Positions 18,660-30,625 are shown, counted from the first letter of the stretch. The stretch is DNA of 64,000 nucleotides from Gonocerus acuteangulatus (GCA_946811695.1 OX328132.1:97465632-97529631), one strand, 5' to 3'. Made by a program: numbers and translations. The notes: generated by a model not told the origin, from the sequence alone.

Positions 18660-21100
18660 AGGTAGATGCTGATTTAATAATGATCTGAGAGCCACATAAA
18701 AAAGTCATTAAGGATCAAAGCGACTGGATTAAGGACAATAACTTGGACATTGCTATTATAATAGGTGGCCAGATTAGTGTTATTAGTCAGGGTCACGGAC
18801 AGGGCTTTACGTATGTTCGAACAAGCACGTGTATAGTATACAGCTGCTATGCCGAACACAATTATAGCTGGAGATTTTAATGCAAAATCACCTCAGTGGG
18901 GTATGGAGTTCAGCCACTGCAGGGATCAAATCATTATGGAGTGGATAGCTGAAAATTATCTCATAGCTGCAATAGGGGAAAGAGACCCACGTTTCAGAGA
19001 AACCAAAGTTTTTCCATACTGGATTTAACATTAGCAACAGCAGATGTAGAACTAAATCAAGGGGAGGTTAGTGAAAAAGAATCACTGAGTGATCACAATT
19101 ACATCATTTTTGAAATCATAGGGAGCCCACGAATGGCACAAGCAGGGAAAGATGTTGTTACTGACTTGCGAATAAAAGATAGTGTAGACCACAACATATG
19201 GGGAAATGGCTACAAAATTGTAATGGAACGGGTAAAAGGTCACTTGCCTAAACCACAGTTGACAATACAAAAAGCGGATGAGATTGTGAGACACCTCTTC
19301 CCTGGGCATGACCCAGTCACTTTCATTAGTAAAAGAGACAAAGTCTTTCTAGACTTTACCGTTGAAGAGCTGCATATAGCAACTGCTAAGCTAAAGAATA
19401 GGAAATATCGCTCTTTTAATAGGTCCAGGAAATATCCCAGCAGAAATATTAAAAGAGCTGGCAGAAAGGAAGCCCCAGTACCTCCTAGCAATTTACAAAG
19501 ACCTAGCAAAAAAGGGTAATTTTCCGAGGGAATGGAAGCTAGCCAAACTCGTTCTTCTAAGGAAATACAACAAACCGGCTGAGAATGCTTCGTCCTACAG
19601 ACCTATTTGCCTCTTGGACAGCGAAGGCAAGCTTTTTGAACAGCTACAGTTCATACTTCTCAAAAGTGAGCTGGTTAAGTGTGGAGGTTTAGCTGAATTG
19701 CAGTTTGGGTTCAGGGAAGGGAAGCAGACAGCTGATGCCATCAATGAGATAATCATGCGATTAAGAGAAACAGAAAATTTCTCCTCCATGCACAGAAGGC
19801 TTTGTGCGGTTATAACACTTGATGTTAGAAATGCATTCAATAGCGCCTTGTAGCAGATGATCCTCGAAAGCCTAAGAAGCCAAGGAGTGAATGAGAGCCT
19901 GATAGCTGTAATAGCTTCATACCTCTCAAACAGGAAGCTAGTCATTGAGGCAGAAGGGCAAACAAAATAAAAGACATAAGCAGTGGGGTACCCCAGGGCT
20001 CTGTATATGGACTAACGCTTTGGAATGTGCTATACCATGGCCTTCCAAAAACAAAGATGCCGGAAGGAGCCACACTTATTGGTTTTGCGGACGACCTAGT
20101 GTTAGTGGCCATCGACAAGCACGAAACAATCCAAATAAATAAAGCAAACATCGGATTACAACTTGGATAGCCGATCTCTCAGACTGGTGCCAGAAAAAAC
20201 TGAGGCTGTGATCATCAACAAAAAGAGAAAGGTAAACCATATAAGCTTCCATCATGCCAAATATTCGAGGGCCTAGGGCTGCTAAAAGAAAGATAATATC
20301 AAGTGAGATTCATTTACAGATACCTTATGCTGCACCTGTATGGCAAAAAGTAACTGAAAGCAGAGGCCTCAGCAGAAAACTGGATAGTTTGCAGAGACTG
20401 GACTGCTTGAGAATAGCAAGTGCGTACACAACAGTATCGACAGAAGCAGATGGCATCATAATGGGCGTCCCACCTATAGATCTTCTGATTAAGGAGAGGG
20501 CCAAAATATATAGCGGGACTCCAAGACAATCTCATAGTTACCTGGAAAGAAATATGGACAAGTGGGACTAAAGGAAGGTGGACGTACAGGTTAATACCAG
20601 ATGTAAAAACCTGGATCGAAAGGCCATCCGGAGAGATTGACTATTTCCTCACACAAGCTTTATCTGGGCATGGATGCTTTAGGAAGTATTTTCATGATCG
20701 GAAAAGAGCAAGTAGTGAAGTATGTACTTACTGTGGGGACGTCATTGATTTCGATCACGTGCTTTTTATATGCCCGAGGTGGAAAAGCATCAGGCATGAC
20801 TACAGTATGACTACCAACAAGACGTTTGACAGTGTAAATATGATGAGGGACTTAACTTCAGAGGAAACATGGCACTATTCCTACAGCACGGTCAGGAGTC
20901 GTATTGTAGAGACGAAGGAGAAGGAAATTAACAATGTAAGATACTGAGACAGCTATCATGATGAAGTAACGCATGAGTGGTTTCCATCATGATCGCGAAG
21001 AACAAGGGGAAAGGTTTTTAGTCAGTTGGAGTCCGACACTACCTGGTTTTCTCCTCGCCAGGTGTCCATGATGGATTTTTCTCCTACCATAAAATAAATA
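18660..21100 (+). mobile_element. R1-type LINE, 5'-truncated and decayed
   Basis: On the + strand in several shifted frames I read an endonuclease (NTIIAGDFNAKSPQWG at 18855-18900; LSDHNYIIFE at 19085-19115), a reverse transcriptase (SSYRPICLLDSEGKLFE near 19590; LQFGFREGKQTADAI near 19700; DVRNAFNSA near 19835; PQGSVYG near 19990; IGFADDLVLV near 20078) and a C-terminal zinc motif CTYCGDVIDFDHVLFICPRW (20729-20788). This order and the CCHC-like end mark the R1 clade. Stops such as TAG at 19851 break it. The 3' end runs into AAATAAATAAATA and a TA microsatellite. Confidence 0.85.
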
Positions 21101-21101
21101 A

Positions 21102-21106
<5 letters not shown>

Positions 21107-21153
<47 letters not shown>
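21107..21153. repeat. (TA)n microsatellite at the R1 LINE 3' end
   Basis: About 45 bp of TA repeats following AAATAAATAAATA, then a short (CA)n. Confidence 0.9.
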
Positions 21154-21157
<4 letters not shown>

Positions 21158-21409
21158 ACACACACACATCTGTGTGTTTGTATTTTACACAAGAACAGAA
21201 GACATGAAGACATTTAAATAAAATGTTCTGGAATAAAATATGAAGATACAATAGGATGTGTTCATTTTCAGAATACATTTTGAACAATAAAATAAGATGC
21301 AATGTCAGAAGGTGTTCTAATTTTTTTTCATTAAAAATTAAAATGATTTGTTCATACTTGAATTAAGTTTCACAGATTACAATTAAAATATACTTTCATA
21401 AACATTAGC

Positions 21410-21645
21410 TTAACCCTTAATTAGTGGCGTGCTTTTTCTTCCATAACTAATGGTGTCGGGGCCCCAGTGAAACAAACTTTAAATTGATTTTTTTTGAGTA
21501 TTTATTATGGGTATTTATTTAGTGAATTTAAATAAATAATAATAAACAATAATATTTATTGAAATACAAAGATTTCAAAGGGGAAAGGTCGAATAAACAA
21601 ATACATTCGGGCCAATATGATCCGGCGCCACTAATTAAGGGTTAA
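21410..21645. mobile_element. piggyBac-type MITE with perfect inverted ends
   Basis: It begins TTAACCCTTAATTAGTGGCG and ends with the exact inverse, the TTAA at each edge being the target duplication. About 230 bp, no coding capacity; the interior has ordinary AT-rich sequence. Confidence 0.85.
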
Positions 21646-22441
21646 TAACAATATAAAATATTATGCATACATTAATAATCCATACACAATAGTCAATTTT
21701 ATACTTACAATTATATATATTTTCAAAGGGTGTTTCAAGCTCAAATAAATAAAATGTACATGTGTTTAATTTATATTGGTAGTTCCTCAATTTTTTTTAT
21801 TAAAAACAAAGAAAATATTACATAAAGCATTTTAAATCTGAATTCCCTAACAGATTATTGCCAGCAGTATAATAACATCTTATTTTCATAGAAAAATGCT
21901 AAATGAAGTATATAATTACATTTATTTAGATAGTGAGCTTAATTTCAATAGCATTAAAAGTTAAAAAGAATCCTGAGAATTTTATTGCTGAGGGATAAAA
22001 ACCTATTTAAATTGATTGTGTTAATTTTAGTACAAGTTCAGTCTATTATTTTAAGAGGCATCTTTTTTTTATGATATGACCAAATCGCACTTTTCATTTC
22101 TAATACTAAATTTTTTGGCAGTCTTAGCATTTAGGAATATTACATAAAAAATAATATGTTTTATTATTATTATACACTAATCAAACACAATATTCATCTG
22201 GAAATTAATTACTTGGTAGAAAAGCAATATATTAATTATAGGCAATAAAAAAAGGGCCAAAAGTAAATTCTCCATTATAAAATTCTAAGCTAAATGATTT
22301 ATTAAAACTTTTTGTACATCAATAAGATTCCTACTTCATAAATATATTAAAAATAAAGTGAATCGGGACATAAGCCACAGGTATCAGTTGTGAGCAAAGA
22401 ATATTCCATCAGTATTATGCTTAATTTAAGCCTTGGTACTT

Positions 22442-22474
<33 letters not shown>
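21646..22474. other. intergenic, no feature; ends in (TA)n
   Basis: AT-rich; TA repeats at 22448-22474 abut the next transposon. Confidence 0.5.
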
Positions 22475-22477
<3 letters not shown>

Positions 22478-23724
22478 GAAGGTGTTGTACCTTTGACCAC
22501 TTTGCACAATTTAATTTTTTTGAGCTTGAATATTAAGGCTAAATTCATTTTTTTTATTTCATTGTAATTAGCATTCTGTTGCTATCATATTTAATTTTTT
22601 CAAGGTTCTAGCTTTACATTAAATATTTTTAATTAATTTTTTAAAAAATAATCGTACAGTAGTCAAAGGTACAACATGTAGTTGTACCTTTGACCATGGG
22701 GTGTTGTACCTCTGACCACGTAAAAACAACACAGCAGTATAGAAAAAAAATTGTATTCAGTAATATTGTAATTAATTGTAAATGTAATAAATACGGGACA
22801 AGGATGTAAGCATAATAAAAATGCTGTTATTGATATTATGTTATCCTTAATATGCTGAAAAATCCAGTCCAATCGATAAACGTTTTAACTGTCAAGCAGA
22901 TCCACTAGCAATAGTAGGGTATGGAAGTTTAGCCACAATGTCTTCAACATCAATATCATATAAATTTTCATCTTCGCTTGTAAAGTTGTCACTTTCGTTT
23001 TTTTTTTTTTCGCCTTCAATAATTAGCTTTTCAGGAATATCTGTCAGGACATGAGATTTCCCTTTAGGCCAGCCCCTATTTTCCTTGCCTGCGCTTTTGG
23101 ATGAAGTCTTACAACTTGAGGTGTAACGATAAGGGGCGATAGGTTCAAACTGCTACACTGAGGATTGATAAAGTCAGTTTGAACTTATTTCATTTATTAT
23201 TTTTTAAATTTGTTGACCAATTGAAGCAACCAATATTAATTATTTTTTAACAAGCTGTAGCAGAAGAACAAAAAAGTTGAATTATGAAGAAATTACTCAG
23301 GGGTGTTGTGCCTTTGACCTGGTCAAAGGTACAACAACTAGTCGTGGTCAGAGGTACAACACCCTGGTAGTACAAATTAAAAAGCATGCTACAAATTTTA
23401 GGATTAAGATCAATTCATTTCAGAAGCTACACCATATTTCTTATTGTAATAGCTACTTTTTCAAATGATTTCCATCTAAAAAGACATAATACAAAAAATA
23501 TTATGAGGCAAAACGTCATCAGTATATACTTACATTTTTATGATAAAAATGGATAAGTATTTTTTACAAGAATCCTCTTAGACTTGAATAATCCAAAGTA
23601 GGTTACACAAGCCCTCTAGTGAAGGAGCTAAACACTAATTACACCAAAATGTATAAAATGTTGCTACATGCCGCCACAGCCTCGGTGGTCAAAGGTACAA
23701 TATGGTCAGAGGTACACCTTCCCC
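22475..23724. mobile_element. DNA transposon with 16-bp iterons, internally deleted
   Basis: Inverted ends GGGGAAGGTGTTGTACC and GGTACACCTTCCCC sit between TATATA tracts. The word GTTGTACCTYTGACCA occurs near 22484, 22681, 22703 and 23304, and inverted near 23321, 23346, 23687 and 23705. The - strand of 23110-22905 encodes GWPKGKSHVLTDIPEK, resembling the C-terminal RGxxxxLTDTPxK segment of jerky/pogo-like transposases, then an acidic tail with DVEDIVAKLPYP. The catalytic domain is lost. The superfamily call is tentative. Confidence 0.65.
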
Positions 23725-24796
23725 TATATATATATATACACATATACAAGAATTGCAATTTTAAACTTGTTTTAACCAGCTGACCCAAACAATAAAACAA
23801 TTTTCAGGTAAATACCTACATCCATCACTCCAATTCTACTGCTTTCAGAATACCATTTTTCCATCACTTTTAAATGTCATTTTGTTTGAAGTGAGGTTAA
23901 AGTAAAAACTACACCATTATCATTACCTCTGGATATTTTACAGCGAATTTTGTTGTATAAATTAAAACATAATGGCCACTAGGAGCACATTAATATGTTA
24001 GGCTGGATTGGGGGAGGCCTTCCGGTAAACTTTCCCATCTAATGGGCCAATATTGCAAGGTTATGTAATTCATCCTTTCTTTTGAATGTATGCAGAGTTT
24101 TGTTATTAAAGAACAAAACGTTTTCTTGTTAACAGTAAATAACATTTGTGTGTGTGTGCGTGTGTGTATATATATATATATTTATATATATATGTATATG
24201 TGTGTGCATAAATTTAACAATGGTTATTTTCGGAATCCAGTAGATCTATGATGTTTTCAAAAATTAATTTATAAGTGCCTCCTCAATAGTTCCTTTCTTT
24301 TAAATGTGCAAACATGAAATAAAGCACATAAGTAGAATCTTTCAAGGACTCATTGTTTATTTGGGGCAGTCAATATTCCTAATTTCAAGAAATAGATACC
24401 CGAGAAGGAAGTTAAGCACGCTAATTATAATAGCATTATCTAGCTCACATTTAAGAAAAAATGTCTTGGTATTGGAAACATTAAAATTAAGGTAAATATT
24501 GTAAAAAGTAGTAATTAAAGTAAGTTTGACTTATGTTATAGGAAAATAACATTTACATTTTTAGAAGTACCTTTGCAAAGGAGCAATGATACTTTGAGAT
24601 AAGGTTGCATCTTAAATTTTTAAAGAGATTTTATTTATGACTCGTTTCAACATGTAAGTTTGTAAGCTTTTTTAGAAATAAGATAAGAGAAGAAGGATGG
24701 CAAGCAGAAGACCAAGAAATCTGGTAAATAGATAAATGTACTATACTAATTGTAACATAGAGCAATTTATGCTCTTCATAGACAATAAGAGAATGG
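23725..24796. other. intergenic, no feature beyond short (GT)n/(TA)n
   Basis: A GT/TA microsatellite lies at 24147-24206. Nothing else recognised. Confidence 0.5.
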
Positions 24797-24979
24797 GTGT
24801 CTCCCTGTGGTCTAGTGGCTAATGCCTTAGATTCTCATGCGGGAGATGGTGGGTTTGGGTCCGAATGGTGGCAGGAATTTTCTCATCTCACAGCTCGTTG
24901 AGGAAATTCCTTGCTGCACCATGTATGTCGGTGCTAATGGCCCAAATGTCAGAGCCCTGTAAAAAATAAATAAATAAAA
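24797..24979 (+). mobile_element. tRNA-derived SINE (main family), complete
   Basis: The tRNA-like head has an A-box-like TGGTCTAGTGGC and a B-box-like GGTTTGGGTCC, then the body GGCAGGAATTTTCTCA, CTGCACCATGTATGTCGG, GCTAATGGCCCAAATG and an A-rich tail. It is flanked by the 13-bp duplication AATAAGAGAATGG (24784-24796 and 24980-24992). Confidence 0.9.
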
Positions 24980-25517
24980 AATAAGAGAATGGAGACTCTT
25001 CTCAATCCCTGCACGATTAAGATAAGATTACTCACAGCTCTCCTTACAGGACACTGCAGATTTTATCCACATATTCATTCTCTGTGAATGACCAGATTAT
25101 GTTATGAGGATGATCAAAATCTATATCATATTATTTTCAGGTGTGCGGCTCCCATACCCAAGAGCTAACTGGATTTTTGTACAAACCTAATTGAGGATCT
25201 CAGATTACCTGAGCAGAACGTCAAACCATTAGAAGGCTCGACCCTGACACAGGTCTGATGGTGTAACAGATCGTCACTTCGGGTTGCACAATAGGTCTTA
25301 CAGACCCCATTGTGGCTTATTCTGGACAGTATAACCAGGCACCAGTTATCTAAATCAATCTATGAAACTTAAACAATATAACATTAGTTAGTTTCACATG
25401 CAATGAGCAGTTCTAGAATTCTTGTCAATAACCACCCTCTTCTTCAACACTCCAGAAGGATGCAGCGTGCAAGCAGAAATGCTTCTTAATTATATCGACG
25501 GTCACAGGGAGTTATAT

Positions 25518-25672
25518 CTGGGTTATTAGAGCCGACATCCAAGATGCAGACGGGAATTTTCTCAACAGGCCCTGAAATGAGAAAATCCCTGCTGCAGGTG
25601 GGATTCGAACCCCAATCTCCCACATTAGAATCCAAGGCGTTAGCCATGGACCACGGGGATTATTATTGTCCT
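25518..25672 (-). mobile_element. tRNA-derived SINE (main family), - strand
   Basis: Read on the - strand: CCCCGTGGTCCATGGCTAAC, the B box GGGGTTCGAATCCC, then the body GGGATTTTCTCAT and CTTGGATGTCGG. The A tail is missing. Confidence 0.8.
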
Positions 25673-25732
25673 CCAGGAATTATAAAAAAAAAAAAAAAAA
25701 CAATCATTGTCATTACAAAAATCACTGGAAAC

Positions 25733-25744
25733 TATATTATTTAT
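25733..25744. repeat. target-site duplication, left copy
   Basis: TATATTATTTAT, matching 30033-30044 across the composite. Confidence 0.85.
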
Positions 25745-25848
25745 GGAGAGGAGATCGTTGACCGTAGATGATGCAAGGTAGGGATTGTCGGGGTTCGGTC
25801 ACTGCTACTTAATAAAACTACATTTTATCATAAAAATGGTTTTATTGT

Positions 25849-25887
25849 GCCGACGTTTCGGCTTGAACTTCAAGCCTTCATCAGGGC
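25849..25887 (-). ncRNA. hammerhead ribozyme motif, left Penelope arm
   Basis: On the - strand: GCC, then CTGATGA, a helix II of 6-8 bp (GGCTTGAA with TTCAAGCC), then GAAAC, GTC and GGC. The GCC and GGC can pair as helix I; predicted cleavage is after GTC (between 25852 and 25851). Helix III is only AC/GT, too short for a monomer, as published for minimal hammerheads of animal Penelope elements that are thought to act as dimers. Confidence 0.75.
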
Positions 25888-26377
25888 TGTAAAAAACAAG
25901 TAGGACGGATGTAATACTGAAATATACACATATATATATATATATATGCCTACATACACAAATACACATACATATATATATATGGAGAAAGACAAAACAT
26001 AAAATGCTAGAACATAATATATAGAAGAACAATGTGCTCTAGGATACCAATGTGTTTCGATTATTAGGAAAACAGATATAAGAATAACCGATTACATATT
26101 AGATTAGATATAAGAATAACAATATGGGCTTACCGATGGGAAGATAGAGAACTATTCCTCACAAATGCGGGATCATTTCTGACAGTTAATACAGGGAAAC
26201 ATAGGACGAAAGGAGTTGGTGAGGGGGGGGGGGGGTTCTGGACCACCCAATGGACAGAGAATATAGAAGATGAAAGGAAGAGCGGCGAAGTACAGTAAGG
26301 GGTCATAAAGTCATAAAATGTTGTGTTAATGGAAAGGGAGGCAGGTATAAAGGCTATATTGCAGGCGGTATAGGGGA

Positions 26378-27600
26378 TTAGGATGGAGTTTTTAATAAAT
26401 GGAAGATGTTGGAGTAGGTAGAGGAGATGACTTCTTTGTCAATTTTGTCATTAACTGGGTTATTTTCTAGGTGGATAAAAATTGATTCGGAAAGGAGGCG
26501 TTTGTCTTCGTTGGATTCAGTGGAAAGGATGGAGTATTGGTCAAAACCAAAGTCATGTCCGTCTGTGATGGCATGTCTAGTTAAAGCTGTCTTTATGTCT
26601 TTATTCCGGACATAGTTTTTGTGGTTGTTGATACGTTTTCTTACTGGGTTTTTAGTCTGTCCAATGTACGCACTATTGCAGTTGGGTGTGATGCAAGGGA
26701 TTCTGTAGACTACATTGGTCCTGTCTTTTTGTGGGATAGGGTCTTTAAGAGTCGTATGTAAGTTTTTCAGTTTGTTCTGTGTCGATAGTCCTAGTTTTAG
26801 AGTGGGGAAGGTATCGCGTAGGGATTTTTGGATTTTTTCTGTGAGGTTTGGGATATATGGGAGGCCTCTGAATTGAGGGACAATATTGTCTTGGGTAGTG
26901 GGGATGGGTTTAGGGTTATTAAAAGAATTTATGAGGGTGGTCCACTTCTTGTCAATAATTTCTAGGGTTTTATCTATGGGAATGTTTGTGAAGAGGGACT
27001 GGGCATCTAGAGAGGCTAAGATGAAATTAGGGGGGATGAGAAGGGAGTGTAGTTGTTTTTTGAGGTCGTGTGCATTCTGTACGTCGTAGGGGTTATTGTG
27101 ACTTAAGGTCTGGAGGGAAGTAAGGAGAAATTTGCTTAGTTTTGAGGAGGGGGAGTTTATATTAGAAATGATGGGACGTAAGGGATTATTTTCTTTATGG
27201 ATTTTCGGGAGGCCATAACATCTGGGGGCTTGGGAGTTATGTGAGATGTGGTGTGAGCGGGTCCGTTGGTCAATCTCTTTGTTGTCATGTAGTTTTCGTA
27301 TGTGTTTGTTAAAGGATTGTGTAAGGGAGGGGGTGGGATTTCTGTTATGGGGGGTCGGTAAGTAAGTGGTGTTGTCAGAAAGGAGTGTGAGCATTTTTTC
27401 TGTGTATTCAGTCCTGTCCATGATAACGGTTTTGTTCCCTTTGTCAGCCCGGGTAACGATTAATTCGTTATGGGATTTAAGGAAGGAGCGGGTGGTTCTT
27501 ATGTCTTTGTAGAGTAGGGGAGAAATTTTGGGGGATTTAAGGGGAGGATGGTGTAGGTGGTTTGTAATAACGTTGGAAATGCGTATTCGGGATAGTTCTC
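26378..27600 (-). pseudogene. Penelope ORF in left arm, RT core deleted
   Basis: It is nearly the same protein as the right arm, but after KKWTTL it jumps to INSFNNPKP: about 195 residues including RT motifs B and C are missing, in frame (junction near 26932, with CTC shared by both edges). The ORF from the internal ATG has 347 codons and keeps the GIY-YIG domain (VVYRIPC, AYIGQTKNP). A small number of substitutions separate the arms (for example KNYV against KNDV). Confidence 0.9.
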
Positions 27601-27602
27601 CG

Positions 27603-29431
27603 CATTTCCAACGTTATTACAAACCATCGTTATTACCATTTCCAACGTTATTACAAACCACCTACACCATCCTCCCCTTAAATCCCCCAAAATTTCTCCC
27701 CTACTCTACAAAGACATAAGAACCACCCGCTCCTTCCTTAAATCCCATAACGAATTAATCGTTACCCGGGCTGACAAAGGGAACAAAACCGTTATCATGG
27801 ACAGGACTGAATACACAGAAAAAATGCTCACACTCCTTTCTGACAACACCACTTACTTACCGACCCCCCATAACAGAAATCCCACCCCCTCCCTTACACA
27901 ATCCTTTAACAAACACATACGAAAACTACATGACAACAAAGAGATTGACCAACGGACCCGCTTGCACCTCATCTCACATAACTCCCAAGCCCCCAGATGT
28001 TATAGCCTCCCGAAAATCCATAAAGAAAATAATCCCTTACGTCCCATCATTTCTAATATAAACTCCCCCTCCTCAAAACTAAGCAAATTTCTCCTTACTT
28101 CCCTCCAGACCTTAAGTCACAATAACCCCTACGACGTACAGAATGCACACGACCTCAAAAAACAACTACACTCCCTTCTCATCCCCCCTAATTTCATCTT
28201 AGCCTCTCTAGATGCCCAGTCCCTCTTCACAAACATTCCCATAGATAAAACCCTAGAAATTATTGACAAGAATTGGACCACCCTCGAACCACACACCAAG
28301 CTATCTCGATCTTCCTATCTTGAATCCCTATCCCTCTGCTGCAAATCCGGATACCTCCTATTCCAAGATAAATTCTTCAACCAGATCTCTGGCCTCGCCA
28401 TGGGTAACTGCCTCGCTCCTGACCTTTCCAATATTACCCTTAATGACCTCCTTGACCAAATCCTCCCCATGTTCCCCGACGATATTATTTTCCTTAAAAA
28501 ATATGTTGACGACCTCTTCCTCATAATTAATCCTGATAAGATTCCAGAAATTCTAACAGCCTTTAACTCCTACCATCCCCGGTTAATATTCACCATCGAG
28601 ACCGAAACTAACAACTCCCTTCCTTTCCTTGACATACTCCTTATAAGAAATACAGACGGCTCTATATCCACTGATTGGTATACCAAACCCACTTACTCGG
28701 GACGACTTCTCCATTACCTTTCCTCACACCCCAAACACCAAATCCTCAATACTGCCAGCAACCTAATAAATCGAGCCCTCTCCCTATCCGACACCAAATT
28801 TCACCCTGCCAACAAATCCCGACTCCTCGATATTCTTACTACCAATGGATTTCCTACCAACATTATCACCCGTCTCATAAATTCTTTTAATAACCCTAAA
28901 CCCATCCCCACTACCCAAGACAATATTGTCCCTCAATTCAGAGGCCTCCCATATATCCCAAACCTCACAGAAAAAATCCAAAAATCCCTACGCGATACCT
29001 TCCCCACTCTAAAACTAGGACTATCGACACAGAACAAACTGAAAAACTTACATACGACTCTTAAAGACCCTATCCCACAAAAAGACAGGACCAATGTAGT
29101 CTACAGAATCCCTTGCATCACACCCAACTGCAATAGTGCGTACATTGGACAGACTAAAAACCCAGTAAGAAAACGTATCAACAACCACAAAAACGATGTC
29201 CGGAATAAAGACATAAAGACAGCTTTAACTAGACATGCCATCACAGACGGACATGACTTTGGTTTTGACCAATACTCCATCCTTTCCACTGAATCCAACG
29301 AAGAAAAACGCCTCCTTTCCGAATCAATTTTTATCCACCTAGAAAATAACCCAGTTAATGACAAAATTGACAAAGAAGTCATCTCCTCTACCTACTCCAA
29401 CATCTTCCATTTATTAAAAACTCCATCCTAA
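27603..29431 (+). CDS. Penelope reverse transcriptase with GIY-YIG endonuclease
   Basis: An open frame runs from the palindrome centre to 29431. From the first ATG (27797) it has 544 codons; the frame before it (ELIVTRADKGNKTVI) belongs to the conserved RT start, so that ATG is internal and the N-terminus is truncated by the inversion. Motifs counted from 27797: LPKIHKENNPLRPIIS near residue 73, motif A SLDAQSLFTNIP near 138, motif B SGLAMGNCLAP near 200, motif C YVDD at 236, then a linker and the GIY-YIG domain VVYRIPC, AYIGQTKNPVRKR near 434-458. No internal stop, so the catalytic part looks intact; lacking a true start and 5' sequence it may still be inactive. Confidence 0.9.
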
Positions 29432-29920
29432 TCCCCTATACCGCTTGCAATATAGCCTTTATACCTGCCTCCCTTTCCATTAACACAACATTTTATGACT
29501 TTATGACCCCTTACTGTACTTCGCCGCTCTTCCTTTCATCTTCTATATTCTCTGTCCATTGGGTGGTCCAGAACCCCCCCCCCCCCCCCCCTCACCAACT
29601 CCTTTCGTCCTATGTTTCCCTGTATTAACTGTCAGAAATGATCCCGCATTTGTGAGGAATAGTTCTCTATCTTCCCATCGGTAAGCCCATATTGTTATTC
29701 TTATATCTAATCTAATATGTAATCTGTTATTCTTATATCTGTTTTCCTAATAATCGAAACACATTGGTATCCTAGAGCACATTGTTCTTCTATATATTAT
29801 GTTCTAGCATTTTATGTTTTGTCTTTCTCCATATATATATATGTATGTGTATTTGTGTATGTAGGCATATATATATATATGTATATTTCAGTATTACATC
29901 CGTCCTACTTGTTTTTTACA

Positions 29921-29959
29921 GCCCTGATGAAGGCTTGAAGTTCAAGCCGAAACGTCGGC
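29921..29959 (+). ncRNA. hammerhead ribozyme motif, right Penelope arm
   Basis: Same motif on the + strand: CTGATGA at 29924-29930, helix II at 29932-29948, GAAAC at 29949-29953, GTC at 29954-29956, predicted cut after 29956, then GGCACAAT. All core bases are present. It lies about 490 bp after the ORF stop and about 75 bp before the element's end, matching the flanking-repeat location known for Penelope ribozymes. Confidence 0.75.
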
Positions 29960-30032
29960 ACAATAAAACCATTTTTATGATAAAATGTAGTTTTATTAAG
30001 TAGCAGTGACCGAACCCCGACAATCCCTACCT

Positions 30033-30044
30033 TATATTATTTAT
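30033..30044. repeat. target-site duplication, right copy
   Basis: TATATTATTTAT, matching 25733-25744; an empty paralogous site lies at 30204-30270. Confidence 0.85.
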
Positions 30045-30554
30045 GTATTCTCTATTACATTAGCAAGTGCAAAACTTGAAAAGCAAGACACAGATCACAC
30101 AATGGCTGATGCAGCTTCCAAAAGGAAAGACAAATAAAAAGCTCTAAACCAAAATATCGGCTTTTTTGTTTTCATTTGCAGCAATGTCTTCCGCCATTTT
30201 TAAAAATCATTGTCATGAAAAAATACCCTGGGAACTATATTATTTATGTATTCTCTATAACATTAGCATTATAAAGAGCATCATTAATAATTTGGAATGC
30301 ACTAATACTGTTAGAAAGTTAGGTAAATAACTTGCTAAGTCATGGTGAATGATCAGGTAAGTACAGAAAAGTCCTAAAAGGGTTCCCTCGAGCTTATTCT
30401 TATTCAAACAATTAAATTTTGAACGTTATTTTAGTACATTTGAGTAGAAAAGAAATTTTTATTGAAAAAATTTGATTTTAGAGAACATGTCGAATGTTAA
30501 AAAGAGCTGCCCTGAAAAGTTGCGATTTTGAACTTACCAAGTTATTCCCTCTGA

Positions 30555-30625
<71 letters not shown>

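Larger units (their letters stand above)
25745..30032. mobile_element. Penelope-like element, head-to-head palindromic composite
   Basis: Two copies of one Penelope element face away from a centre near 27600: a shorter left arm (- strand) and a longer right arm (+ strand), nearly identical in sequence. Each arm carries the ORF's 5' part at the centre, its GIY-YIG 3' part outward, a 3' UTR, a hammerhead motif and a terminal segment of about 75 bp. The left end alone has a 29-bp tail. The whole is flanked by the 12-bp duplication TATATTATTTAT (25733-25744 and 30033-30044), so it inserted as one unit. Partial inverted copies are a known habit of Penelope elements; the high identity suggests a recent event. 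Confidence 0.9.

Noticed and set aside
26427..27089. Open frames opposite the Penelope ORF (also 28315-28524 and 29101-29382 on the other strand)
   Set aside because: They are antisense shadows of the RT and GIY-YIG frame and translate no known motif.
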